This document shows, piece after piece, positions 11,197 to 22,200 of a DNA stretch of 64,000 nt. Location of the stretch: contig OY783212.1 of the NCBI GenBank assembly GCA_963678705.1, positions 19,114,892-19,178,891 of the forward strand, given 5' to 3'. Within the stretch, counting starts at the first letter, position 1, and each line of letters starts with the position of its first letter. The position numbers and the translations under genes were made by a program. This DNA comes from Panorpa germanica. Taxonomy: Eukaryota; Arthropoda; Insecta; Mecoptera; Panorpidae. Below the pieces are notes generated by a model. It saw only the letters and a list, made by a program, of their open reading frames with translations, ran no database searches and was not told the origin of the DNA.

Positions 11197-11496
11197 TGTT
11201 TGGGTGTCTGTTTTCTATGCAATTAAGTAAACACCCAATTATAATATTCTATAAATTTGCTGATGTTTCGTAATTAAAATTATTGGTAATTATTTAAACC
11301 TTTATTTGAAATATAATACTATTAAAAAATGAACATGCTTTAGTAAGCTATAAAAATGAATGAATGAACTGAAAACAAATGATTCTAGTTATGATTTTAC
11401 AAATTTACAAGGTTACTAAGATAATAAATAAATTTGACAATAAAAGAAATTTATAAATATTTAATAGAAGGTAAATGTTTATTTGTTTCTTTAACA
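11197..11496 (-). repeat. LTR 3 (300 bp), shared by copies II and III
   Basis: It has the same ends, and I saw no difference from LTR 2. It is the 5' LTR of copy II and the 3' LTR of copy III. Confidence 0.92.
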
Positions 11497-11506
11497 TACT
11501 CCCCCC
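11497..11506 (-). other. Polypurine tract (copy III)
   Basis: The same ten bases, immediately before LTR 3. Confidence 0.8.
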
Positions 11507-11577
11507 GTTGATGTATCGGCAGGTGCATCAAGATTGTCTAAGGGTAGTAAGGCAATTTTCTTACGGCTCTAGTAGTT

Positions 11578-12298
11578 TCACCATATTGTGTGTTTTAATA
11601 CTGCTACTCGTGCTTGTGAATCTGTGCCTGGTAATGATTTTATTATTTGTCCTAATGCCCATTGGGTTGATGGCATATTGTCTTCCTTAATTAGGACCAG
11701 AGATCCTATTTTAATGTCTGGACTAGTAGTTGTATTCCATTTGCTTCTTTGTTGGCAGTGATTGATATAATCAGATGACCATCTTTTCCAGTAATGTTGG
11801 ATACAATCTTGTATATGAGAGAAGCGTTGCATTTTATTAAAATTAACTGGAGGTTGCGCTGCTGGTGTGATACTAGTAATGAGGCGACCGATAATTAAGT
11901 ATCCAGGGGTGATAGGATTTAATTAGTTAGGGTCAGAGGACATAGCATATAATGATCGGGAATTTAAGATTGCTTCTACTTTTGTCAAAAGAGTATATAA
12001 ATCTTTATAAGAAAGACAACTGTTCATTAGAACTTTTTGTTTCAAATGACTAAGTAGATTTTACATTCGTTTCCCACAGCCTAACAAAATGTGGAGGTCT
12101 GAGTTGTATGAATTTCCAAGTAATGGATAATTCAGAAGCAGAAACTGCAAGTTTAGAAGTCTTTGACTCATTAGCAAGAAATTTTGCTAAAATATTGTTA
12201 GTTCCCACAAAGTTAGTTCCATTATCGGAGTATATAGTGTAAGGTTTTCCACTGCGAAATATAAACCGATTAAGTGCTGCGAGGAAACATTGAGTCAA
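11578..12298 (-). pseudogene. Integrase and DUF5641-like C-terminal region, copy III (fossil)
   Basis: The same two parts, close to copies I and II. The region is broken. Confidence 0.82.
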
Positions 12299-12444
12299 TT
12301 CCGTAACAAATTCAAAATGAATTGCTTTAGTAATAAAGTATATATATATATATAAAAAAATGTAAGCTGCTTTAATGAAAGCTCCTTAAAAGTCCTTACC
12401 GATTTTTAAATATTATCGGACCGGCATAATTAATATTATATTAA

Positions 12445-15066
12445 TTAAGGTTTACATTTAAAAGGCCACAAATCCAAAGATTGTTTAAACCAGAAAAGGC
12501 ATGACCAACACCATAAATAATTATTTATGACTTGGTTAGCAATTGTACCATGGGAAATATAATCAGCAGGGTTACTGTCTTTAGGTATGTGACTCCATTG
12601 AAACGGGTCCATCATAAATGATTGTATTTCAGAGATACGATTAGCTATAAATACCTTTAAAGTATGTGGTGAAAGTTTTAACCAAGATAATACTATTGTC
12701 GAATCAGACCAAAGTATAACTTTATTAATTTTGATAGGTAGAGTGCTTATTAATTTTTGAGTCATTTTACTCAATATTAAAGCTGAGCATAACTCTGAAC
12801 AAGGAATGCTAAGTATTTTTAGTGGTGCAACCTTAGATTTAGAATGTACTAACGATAATTGTGAATCGCCTTGAATGTTAAAAGATTTAAAATATACGCA
12901 GGCGCCATAAGCCTTTTCGGAGGCATCACAAAAATAGTGTAACTCTATATTAATGCAGTCTAAGATTATAACTTTCCTAAGTATTGAAAAGTTATTTAAT
13001 TCTGGTAAATTTTGTATTAATGTTAACCAAAATTCAACCAAATTTTGTGGTAGTTCATCATCCCAATTCAATTTATGTAACCATAATGTTTGAATCATAA
13101 TTTTAAATGGAATGATGCAAGGTGATAGTAATCCTAAAGGATTAAATATTTTGGAAATAAATAACAAAATATTGCGTTTAGTATATTTATCAGGTGACTT
13201 AAAAGTAATATTATACTTAAAGGTGTCGGATTCAGAATCCCATTTTACTCCAAGAGTCTTAACATTTTCCGAATCATTAGAATCGATTATAAAATGTTTA
13301 TCCGAGTTAGTGTCTTTGATACCTGATAATACTATATGTGAATTTGATATCCAATTTCTTAATTTAAAACCAGTGCTGTACAAAATTAGATTATTTCTAT
13401 GACAGCGTTCAGCAAGTTGCTTCAGTTTTGGATTATTGAAATGTGGATATTCTAGTTTGATGTGTTTAGGAATCACAAAGTTTGAAATATTTATTTCAAA
13501 GTGTGGTATTTTATTAGTTATGTTGTCCATAATTAGACAATTAAACTGTGTAGTTAAAGAATGTATATTTACATTTATTTTAGAAGTGATATTTGTAGAT
13601 GCATTGCCAATTCCAGATATAACTACACTAGTATTAATTAAGTTATTACTTAATTTATGAGCTAGATGTTTAGTTATAAAACTGGTTTGACTTCCATTAT
13701 CAAGTAATGCCCTTGCTATAACCGATTTACCTTTATCATCAATGTCTTCAACTAATGCTGTTGAATGCAAAGTTTGATTAGCATTTAGAATTTGAGATGT
13801 GAAAGTATCACTAGAGGTGGGTGAAATAGCTAAATCATTTTGAGGTGGTTTAGAGGTTGAAGGAGATAAGTGCAACAAAGTATGATGCATCTTACCACAT
13901 ACATTACATGAGTATTTTGAAGTGCATTTTTTAGTAAGGTGACCTTTTCTCATACAGTTCAAACATAAATTATGTTTTCTGGCTTGTTTAATACGTGAAC
14001 TTACTGTCCAATTAGAAAATATCTTGCATTGTTGGACTGGGTGATTGCCATTACAAATATAGCATTTATTATTCTGAGAAACTACTACAGATTTCTGAGA
14101 CTTGGGTTTCGCACTAACTTTTAAATATTCACGTTGCTCATCAATTTCATGGGCGAGTTCCAACATGCTTGATATAAGTGAATCAATAGTTAGAAAATCA
14201 CCTTTAGGGCTTTGAGACAAATGCCATTGAGCTTTAGTGGAAGAATCTAACTTTTTGAAAATTAAAGCAGTAGTATATTGATCCCAACGTTTTTTAGATA
14301 AATGAGGAATACTATTTTCCAAAGACTTTACATATTTTCTAATGAGGGATGCTGTGGTTCTCAAGTTATCACTAGATTCTAAATTTAAATTAGGGATATT
14401 TAAAAATGAATTAATGTGATGAGAAATTCTTTGCTTTGTACTGTCGTACATTTCAAGCAAAAGTTCCCAGCATAAATTGTAATTTTTGCCATCAATTTCT
14501 ACGTATGATATGTTATCAAGTGCTTCACCCTTTAAATAACTTCTAAGCAAATGAAGCTTTTTGAGATTAGAAAAATTAACTTAACTGTGAATCAAGCTTA
14601 TATAATTTGAATTAAAGGCATTCCAACTTGCAATATCACCGTAGAAAGTAGGTACAGAAGTATGAGGTTTTTCAATATTGTTATTAGTATGATTGCATGA
14701 ATTACTTATATTTAGAGATGATTCCGGTTCAGGATCAGGAAGTATTTCATTTACTACGGACTCTATGTCTAAATATTTATTGTAAAGATCAGCACGTATA
14801 TCATTTATTCTTTTTATTTCAGAATCGTTATCAATATTTAATTCCAGTAATGAAGTGCAAATTTCTTGTAATTCATCAAACAGAGGAAAACATATTCTTT
14901 TATAAGAACTTATTTTGTAAATATTATAAGTAGAAGGATCATCTACAGTTATTTTATCAATTAATTTGTTATGAAAATCTAAAGTAAATTGAAAGGAAAG
15001 CAATTTAGCATTTAGTTTTCTTAATACTGCCATGATGATAACAAATATTAGTAAATATTTAATCAA
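12445..15066 (-). pseudogene. gag/pol-like region, copy III (fossil)
   Basis: The same parts again, with zinc knuckles near 13872-14064, protease-like stretch near 13700 and RNase H-like motifs at about 12557-12942. It is nearly identical to copy II and is broken as a whole. Confidence 0.85.
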
Positions 15067-15082
15067 AACAGTAAATAAGTCA

Positions 15083-15823
15083 TGTATATACCTAACAACT
15101 TTGTGGGGTTGAGGTGTAGATGATTAAAAATATACGTATAAAATCAACTTTGTGGGGTTGACGTATATTTAAATTAATGTATATACCTATGAAATCAACT
15201 TTGTGGGGTTGAGGTATAAATTAAATATAGTATATACCTATAAAATCAACTCTATGAGGTTAAGGTATAAATGATTAAACATATAAGTATGAAATCAACT
15301 CTATGAGGTTGACGTATATTTAAATTTATGTATATACCTTTGAAATCAACTTTGTGGGGTTGAGGTATACATAAATTACAGTATTTACCTATAAAATCAA
15401 CTCTATGAGGTTAAGGTATAAATGATTAAACATATAAGTATGAAATCAACTCTATGAGGTTGACGTATATTTAAATTTATGTATATACCTTTGAAATCAA
15501 CTTTGTGGGGTTGAGGTATACATAAATTATAGTATATACCTATAAAATCAACTTTATGAGGTTGAGGTATAAATGATTAAACATATACGTATGAAATCAA
15601 CTCTATGAGGTTGACGTATATTTAAATTTATGTATATACCTTTGAAATCAACTTTGTGGGGTTGAGGTATACATAAATTATAGTATATACCTATAAAATC
15701 AACTCTATGAGGTTGAGGTATAAATGATTAAACATATACGTATGAAATCAATCTCTATGAGGTTGACGTATATTTAAATTTATGTATATACCTATGAAAT
15801 CAACTCTATGAGGTTGAGGTATA
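15083..15823 (-). repeat. Hairpin minisatellite in leader of copy III, shortened
   Basis: The same units, but about 741 bp long. It is shorter than in copies I and II by about 300 bp, that is two 150-bp trimers, which keeps the trimer phase. Confidence 0.9.
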
Positions 15824-16075
15824 AGTGACCATTTCTATGAGAACGAATGTAAAATATAATATTGAAAGCAATTATAAACAAGATGCAAATGGGGTTATTA
15901 ATTATTTATCGGTAACATCAAAAACTAGATCATATATGCAGTATTTTTATGCTCCAGATAATCAATTCCCAGCTATGTTGTAGTGTAATATGCAGAATTT
16001 CAATATTTTACCTCATAATCAATTTTCGAAGATGGTGTGAATTCATTTTGTTCAATTCACAATAGCTGTTCAAAA

Positions 16076-16326
16076 AATGGTTTGTTGACAACATCCGTTG
16101 CTCAATGGAACAATGGTTGGTTGACGACATCCGTTGCTATAAGCACCAATGGTTGGTTGATAACATCCGTTGCTCAACGGAACAATGGTTGGTTGACGAC
16201 ATCCGTTGCTATAAGCACCAATAGTTGTTTTATGACATCCGTTGTTATATGCAACAATAGTTGCTTGACGACATCCGTTGTTATAAGGACCAAATGGTTA
16301 ATTTACGATATCCGGCTCGAAGGACC
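16076..16326 (-). repeat. 36-bp leader tandem repeat (copy III)
   Basis: The same seven units with three scattered base differences. This is the most divergent of the four, as LTR 4 is among the LTRs. Confidence 0.9.
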
Positions 16327-16327
16327 A
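16310..16327 (-). other. Primer binding site, tRNA-Tyr (copy III)
   Basis: The same 18 nt, one base from the end of LTR 4. Confidence 0.87.
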
Positions 16328-16328
16328 A

Positions 16329-16634
16329 TGTTTGGGTTTGGGTGTCTGTTTTCTATGCAATTAAGTAAACACCCAATTATAATATTCTATAAATTTGCTG
16401 ATGTTTCGTAATTAAAATTATTGGTAATTATTTAAACCTTTATTTGAAATATAATACTATTAAAAAATGAACATGCTTTAGTAAGCTATAAAAATGAATG
16501 AATAACCTGAAAACAAATGATTCTAGTTATGATTTTACAAATTTACAAGGTTACTAAGATAATAAATAAATTTGACAATAAAAGAAATTTATAAATATTT
16601 AATAGAAGGTAAATGTTTATTTGTTTCTTTAACA
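16329..16634 (-). repeat. LTR 4 (306 bp), outermost, abutting the satellite
   Basis: It is the 5' LTR of copy III and the right end of the array. It is 6 bp longer than the others because TTTGGG (plus strand) is repeated near its inner end. Its outer end is AACA at 16631-16634, exactly the edge defined by the polypurine tracts elsewhere, and satellite follows at once. Confidence 0.93.
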
Positions 16635-19017
16635 TGGTGTTTTTTAAATTTTAATATTCAACTTTTTCTTGTGTTTTGAGTAGGTTATAGCCGTGTTACA
16701 GTTCAAACACACGAATATGCTGTTTTCTCTAAAATTAGAATATTCAACTTTTTCTTGTGTTTTGAGTAGGTTATAGCCGTGTTACAGTTCAAACACACGA
16801 AGATGCTGTTTTATCTAAAATTGAAATATTCAACTCTTTTTGAGTTTTATAAAGGTTATAGCCTTGTTACAGTTCAAAAGCAGGTAGATGCTGTTTTTTC
16901 TAAAATTAAAATATTTAACTTTTTCTTCAGTTTTGAGTAGGTTATAGCCTTGTTGTAGTTCAAAAACACGAAGATGCTGTTTTTTCCAAAATTGAAATAT
17001 TTAACTTTTTTTGAGTTTTAAGTAGTTTATAGCCTTGTTAAATTTGAAAAACACGAAGATGCCCTTTTTTTTAAATTAAAATGTTTAACTTTCGTTTGAG
17101 TTTGGAGTAGGTTATAGCCTAGTTAGAGTGCTAACACATGAAGATGCTGTTTTCTCTAAAATTGAAATATTCAACTTTTTCTTCAGTTTTGAGTAGGTTA
17201 TAGCCTTGTTGTAGTTCAAATACACGAAGATGCTGTTTTTTCTAAAATTGAAACATTTATCTTTTTCCTCTGTTTTGAGTAGGTTATAGCCTTGTTGCAG
17301 TTCAAACACACGAAGATGCTGTTTTTTTCTAAAATTGAAATATTCATCTTCTTTTTGAGTTTTTAGAAAGGTATATATAGCCTTGTTCAGTTTAAAAACA
17401 CGAAGATGCTGTTTTTTTTAAATTAAAAAATTCAACTTTCTTTTGAGTTTTGAATAGGTTATAGCCTTGTTACAGTTCTAACACACAAAGATGCTGTTTT
17501 CTCTAAAATTGAAATAATCAACTTTTTCTTAAGTTTTGAGTAGGTTATAGCCTTGTTGCAGTACAAACACACGAAGATGGTGTTTTATCTAAAATTGAAA
17601 TATTCAACTTTCTCTTCAGTTTTAAGTAGGCTTTAGCCTTGTTGCTGTACACACACACAAAGATTGTGTTTTTTTAATTTTAATATTCAACTTTTTCTTG
17701 TGTTTTGAGTAGGTTATAGCCGTGTTACAGTTCTAACACACAAAGATGCTGTTTTCTCTAAAATTGGAATATTCAACTTTTTCTTGTGTTTTGAGTAGGT
17801 TATAGCCGTGTTACAGTTCAAACACACGAAGATGCTGTTTTATCTAAAATTGAAATATTCAACTTTTTTTTGAGTTTTAGGAAGGTTATAGCCTTGTTAC
17901 AGTTCAAAAACACGTAGATACTGTTTTTTCTAAATTTAAAATATTTAACTTTTTCTTCAGTTTTAAGTAGGTTATAGCCTTGTTGCAGTACAAACACACG
18001 AAGATGTTGTTTTTTCTAAAATTGAAATATTCAATTTTTTTTAAGTTTTAAAAAGGTTATAGCCTTGTTACAGTTCAAAGACACGTAGATATTGTTTTTT
18101 CTAAAATTAAAATATTTAAATTTTCTTCAGTTTTGAGTAGGTTATAGACTTGTTGCAGTACAAACACACGAAGATGTTGTTTTTCTTAAAATTGAAATAT
18201 TTAACTTTTTTGAGTTTTAAGTAGTTACATTTCAAAAACATGAAGATGCTGTTTTTTCTAAAATTGAAATATTTAACTTTTTCTTTAGTTTTGAGTAGGT
18301 TATAGCGTTGTTGCAGTACAAACACTTAAAGATGCTTTTTTTTTTTAAATTGAAATATGCAACTTTTTCTTGTGTTTTAAGAAGGGTATAGCCTTGTTGT
18401 AGTTCAAAAACACGAAGATGCTGTTTTTTCTAAAATAGAAATATTCAACTTTTTCTTCAGTTTTGAGTAGGTTATAGCCTTGATGCAGTACAAACACTCG
18501 AAGATGCTTTTCTTTTTAAATTGGAATATTCAACTTTTTCTTGTGTTTTAAATAGGCTTTAGCCTTGTTGTAGTTCAAAATCACAAAGATGCTGTTTTTT
18601 CTAAAATTAAAATATTCTTCTTTTTCTTCAGTTTTTAGTAGGTTGTAGCTTTGTTGCTGTTCAAACACACGAAGACGCTGTTTTTTCTAAAATTGAAATA
18701 TTCAACTTTTTCTTCAGTTTTAAGTAGATTCAAACGTAGGTTTTAGCCTTGTTGCAGTACAAACACACGTAGATGCTGTTTTTTTTTAATTGGAATATTC
18801 AAATTTTTCTTGTGTTTTGAGTAGGTTATAGCCGTGTTACAGTTCAAACAAACGAAGATGCTGTTTTCTCTAAAATTGAAATATTCAACTTTTTCTTCAG
18901 TTTTGAGTAGGTTAAAGTCTTGTTGCAGTACAAACACACGAAGATGCTGTTTTTTCTAAAATTGAAATATTCAACTTTTTTTTTAGTTTTGAGTAGGTTA
19001 TAGCCATTTTACAGTTC

Positions 19018-19425
19018 AAAAAAAAGTATCTTTGAGTGTTTGTACTGCAACAAGGCTATAACCTACTCAGAACACAAGAAAAAGTTGATTTTCCAATTTA
19101 AAAAGAAAAAGCATCTTCGTGTTTTTAAAATTTAACAAGGCTCTTAAACTCTAGAAAAAGCAGAATATTTTAATTTTAGAAAAAAACAGCATCTTTGTGT
19201 GTTTGAACTCTAACACGGCTATAACCTACTAAAAACACAAAAAAAACTTAAATATTCCAACCTAAAAAAAAAAGCATTTTCGTGTGTTTGTACTGCAACA
19301 AGGCTATATCCTACTCAAAATTGAAGAAACAGTTGAATATTTCAATTTTAGAGAAAACAGCATCTTCGTGTGTTTGAACTGTAACAAGGGTATAACCTAC
19401 TCAAAACACAAGAAAAAGTTGAATA
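19018..19425 (-). repeat. Inverted island of satellite monomers
   Basis: About 408 bp (nearly five monomers) read as satellite only on the minus strand, for example CTGCAACAAGGCTATAACC on the plus strand. The left junction is within an A-run after ACAGTTC and the right one near GAATAACTACTTAACGTGAT. Read on the minus strand, the variant order (AGGTTGGAATATTT, then GTGTTTTTAGTAGG, then CTAGAGTTTAAGAGCC) matches the direct-orientation segment at about 26170-26440. The island is therefore an inverted copy of a known block. Confidence 0.92.
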
Positions 19426-20514
19426 ACTACTTAACGTGATAAGTAGGTTATAGGCATTTTAAAAACACGAAGATGCTGTTTTTTATAAAATAAAATATTC
19501 TACTTTTTTTTAGAGTTTCAAGAACCATGTTTCATTTTAAAAACACGGAGATACTGTTTTTTTCTAAAAATAAAATATTTTCTTTTTCTTTGAATTTTAA
19601 GAAGGTTATACCCTTGTTACAGTTTAAACACACGAAGATGCTGTTTTCTCTAAAATTAAAATATTCAATTTTTTTTTCAGTTTTGAGTAGGTTATAGCCT
19701 TGTTGTAGTTCAAAAACACGAAGATGCTGTTTTTCCCAAAATTGAAATATTTAACTTTTTCTTCAGTTTTGAGTAGGTTATAGCCTTGTTGTAGTGCAAA
19801 CACACGATGATGCTGATTTTTCTAAAATTGAAATATTCAACTTTTTTGAGTTTTAAGTAGTTAAATTTCAAAAACATGAAGATGTTGTTTTTTTAAATTA
19901 AAATATTTTGCTTTTTCTAGAGTTTTAAGAACCTTGTTAAATTTCAAAAACACAAAGATGCTGATTTTTCTAAAATTGAAATATTCTGCTTTTTTTAGAG
20001 GTTTAAGAACCTTGTTAAATTTTTAAAACACGAAGATGCTTTTTTTTTTAAATTAAAATATTCAACTTTCTTTTGAGTTTTGAGTAGGTTATAGCTTTTT
20101 TACAGTTCAAACACACGAAGATGCTGTTTTTTTTAAAATTGAAATATTCAACTTTTTCCTCTGTTTTGAGTAGGTTATAGCCTTGTTGTATTTCAAACAC
20201 ACGAAGATGCTGTTTTTTGTAAAATTAAAATATTTAACTTTTTCTTGAGTTTAGTGTAGGTTATGCCCTTGTTGCAGTTCAAACACACGAAGATGCTGTT
20301 TTTTTCTAAAATTGAAATATTCATCTTTTTTTTGAGTTTTTAGAAAGGTATATATAGCCTTGTTCAGTTTAAAAACACGAAAATGCTGTTTTTTGTAAAA
20401 TTAAAATATTTAACTTTTTCTTGAGTTTAGTGTAGGTTATGCCCTTGTTGCAGTTCAAACACACGAAGATGCTGTTTTTTTCTAAAATTAAAATATTCAA
20501 CTTTTTCTTTAGTT

Positions 20515-22200
20515 TTAGTAGGTTAAAGCCTTGTTGCAGTACAAACACACAAAGATGCTGTTTTTTTCTAAAATTGAAATATTCAACTTTTTCTTGAGTT
20601 TAGTGTAGGTTATGGCCTTGTTGCAGTACAAACACACGAAGATGCTGTTTTTTCTATGATTGAAATATTCAACTTTTTCCTCTGTTTTGAGTAGGTTATA
20701 GCCTTGTTGTAGTTCAACCACACGAAGATGCTGTTTTTTGTAAAATTAAAATATTTAACTTTTTCTTGAGTTTAGTGTAGGTTATGGCCTTGTTGCAGTA
20801 CAAACACACGAAGATGCTGTTTTTTCTATGATTGAAATATTCAACTTTTTCCTCTGTTTTGAGTAGGTTATAGCCTTGTTGTAGTTCAACCACACGAAGA
20901 TGCTGTTTTTTGTAAAATTAAAATATTTAACTTTTTCTTGAGTTTAGTGTAGGTTATGGCCTTGTTGCAGTACAAACACACGAAGATGCTGTTTTTTCTA
21001 TGATTGAAATATTCAACTTTTTCCTCTGTTTTGAGTAGGTTTTAGCCTTGTTGTAGTTCAACCACACGAAGATGCTGTTTTTTGTAAAATTAAAATATTT
21101 AACTTTTTCTTGAGTTTAGTGTAGGTTATGGCCTTGTTGCAGTACAAACAAACGAAGATGCTGTTTTCTCTAAAGTTGAAATATTCAACTTTTTCTTAAG
21201 TTTTGAGTAGGTTAAAGCCTTGTTGCAGTACAAACACACAAAGATGCTGTTTTTTTCTAAAATTGAAATATTCAACTTTTTCTTTAGTTTTAGTAGGTTA
21301 AAGCCTTGTTGCAGTACAAACACACAAAGATGCTGTTTTTTTCTAAAATTGAAATATTCAACTTTTTCTTTAGTTTTAGTAGGTTAAAGCCTTGTTGCAG
21401 TACAAACACACAAAGATGCTGTTTTCTCTAAAATTAAAATATTTAACTTTTTCTTGAGTTTAGTGTAGGTTATGGCCTTGTTGCAGTACAAACACACGAA
21501 GATGCTGTTTTTTCTATGATTGAAATATTCAACTTTTTCCTCTGTTTTGAGTAGGTTATAGCCTTGTTGTAGTTCAACCACACGAAGATGCTGTTTTTTG
21601 TAAAATTAAAATATTTAACTTTTTCTTGAGTTTAGTGTAGGTTATGGCCTTGTTGCAGTACAAACAAACGAAGATGCTGTTTTCTCTAAAGTTGAAATAT
21701 TCAACTTTTTCTTAAGTTTTGAGTAGGTTAAAGCCTTGTTGCAGTACAAACACACAAAGATGCTGTTTTTTTCTAAAATTGAAATATTCAACTTTTTCTT
21801 TAGTTTTAGTAGGTTAAAGCCTTGTTGCAGTACAAACACACAAAGATGCTGTTTTCACTAAAATTAAAATATTTAACTTTTTCTTGAGTTTAGTGTAGGT
21901 TATGGCCTTGTTGCAGTACAAACACACGAAGATGCTGTTTTTTCTATGATTGAAATATTCAACTTTTTCCTCTGTTTTGTGTAGGTTATAGCCTTGTTGT
22001 AGTTCAACCACACGAAGATGCTGTTTTTTGTAAAAATAAAATATTTAACTTTTTCTTGAGTTTAGTGTAGGTTATGGCCTTGTTGCAGTACAAACACACG
22101 AAGATGCTGTTTTTTCTATGATTGAAATATTCAACTTTTTCCTCTGTTTTGAGTAGGTTATAGCCTTGTTGTAGTTCAACCACACGAAGATGCTGTTTTT
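20515..22200 (+). repeat. Local dimer/trimer expansion of satellite monomers
   Basis: A 172-bp dimer recurs with steps of 172 or multiples of 86 bp. One monomer ends TTCAACCACACGAAG and the other has TTTAGTGTAGGTTATGGCC. The TTTTTGTAAAATTAAAAT mark falls near 20733, 20905, 21077, 21600 and 22022. Copies are almost identical, pointing to recent local amplification. Confidence 0.85.

Larger units (their letters stand above)
5766..11496 (-). mobile_element. BEL/Pao-type LTR retrotransposon, copy II (broken fossil)
   Basis: It has the same layout as copy I, with the 5' LTR at 11197-11496 and the 3' LTR at 5766-6065, both shared with neighbours. I saw no difference between its two LTRs. The minisatellite is full length (about 1.04 kb). 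At several sites copies I and III agree against this copy. It looks broken in about four places. With one LTR counted, the unit is 5431 bp. Confidence 0.92.
11197..16634 (-). mobile_element. BEL/Pao-type LTR retrotransposon, copy III (broken fossil, outermost)
   Basis: It has the same layout, with the 5' LTR at 16329-16634 forming the right end of the array and abutting the 86-bp satellite at 16635. The unit is 5132 bp because its minisatellite is about 300 bp shorter than in copies I and II. The outer LTR carries a 6-bp duplication near its inner end and two further differences, so it is more distinct than the internal LTRs are from each other. It looks broken in about four places. Confidence 0.92.

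Noticed and set aside
19018-19425. The inverted island as a separate mobile element
   Set aside because: Read on the minus strand it is ordinary satellite in an order known from 26.2 kb. No terminal repeats or coding part.
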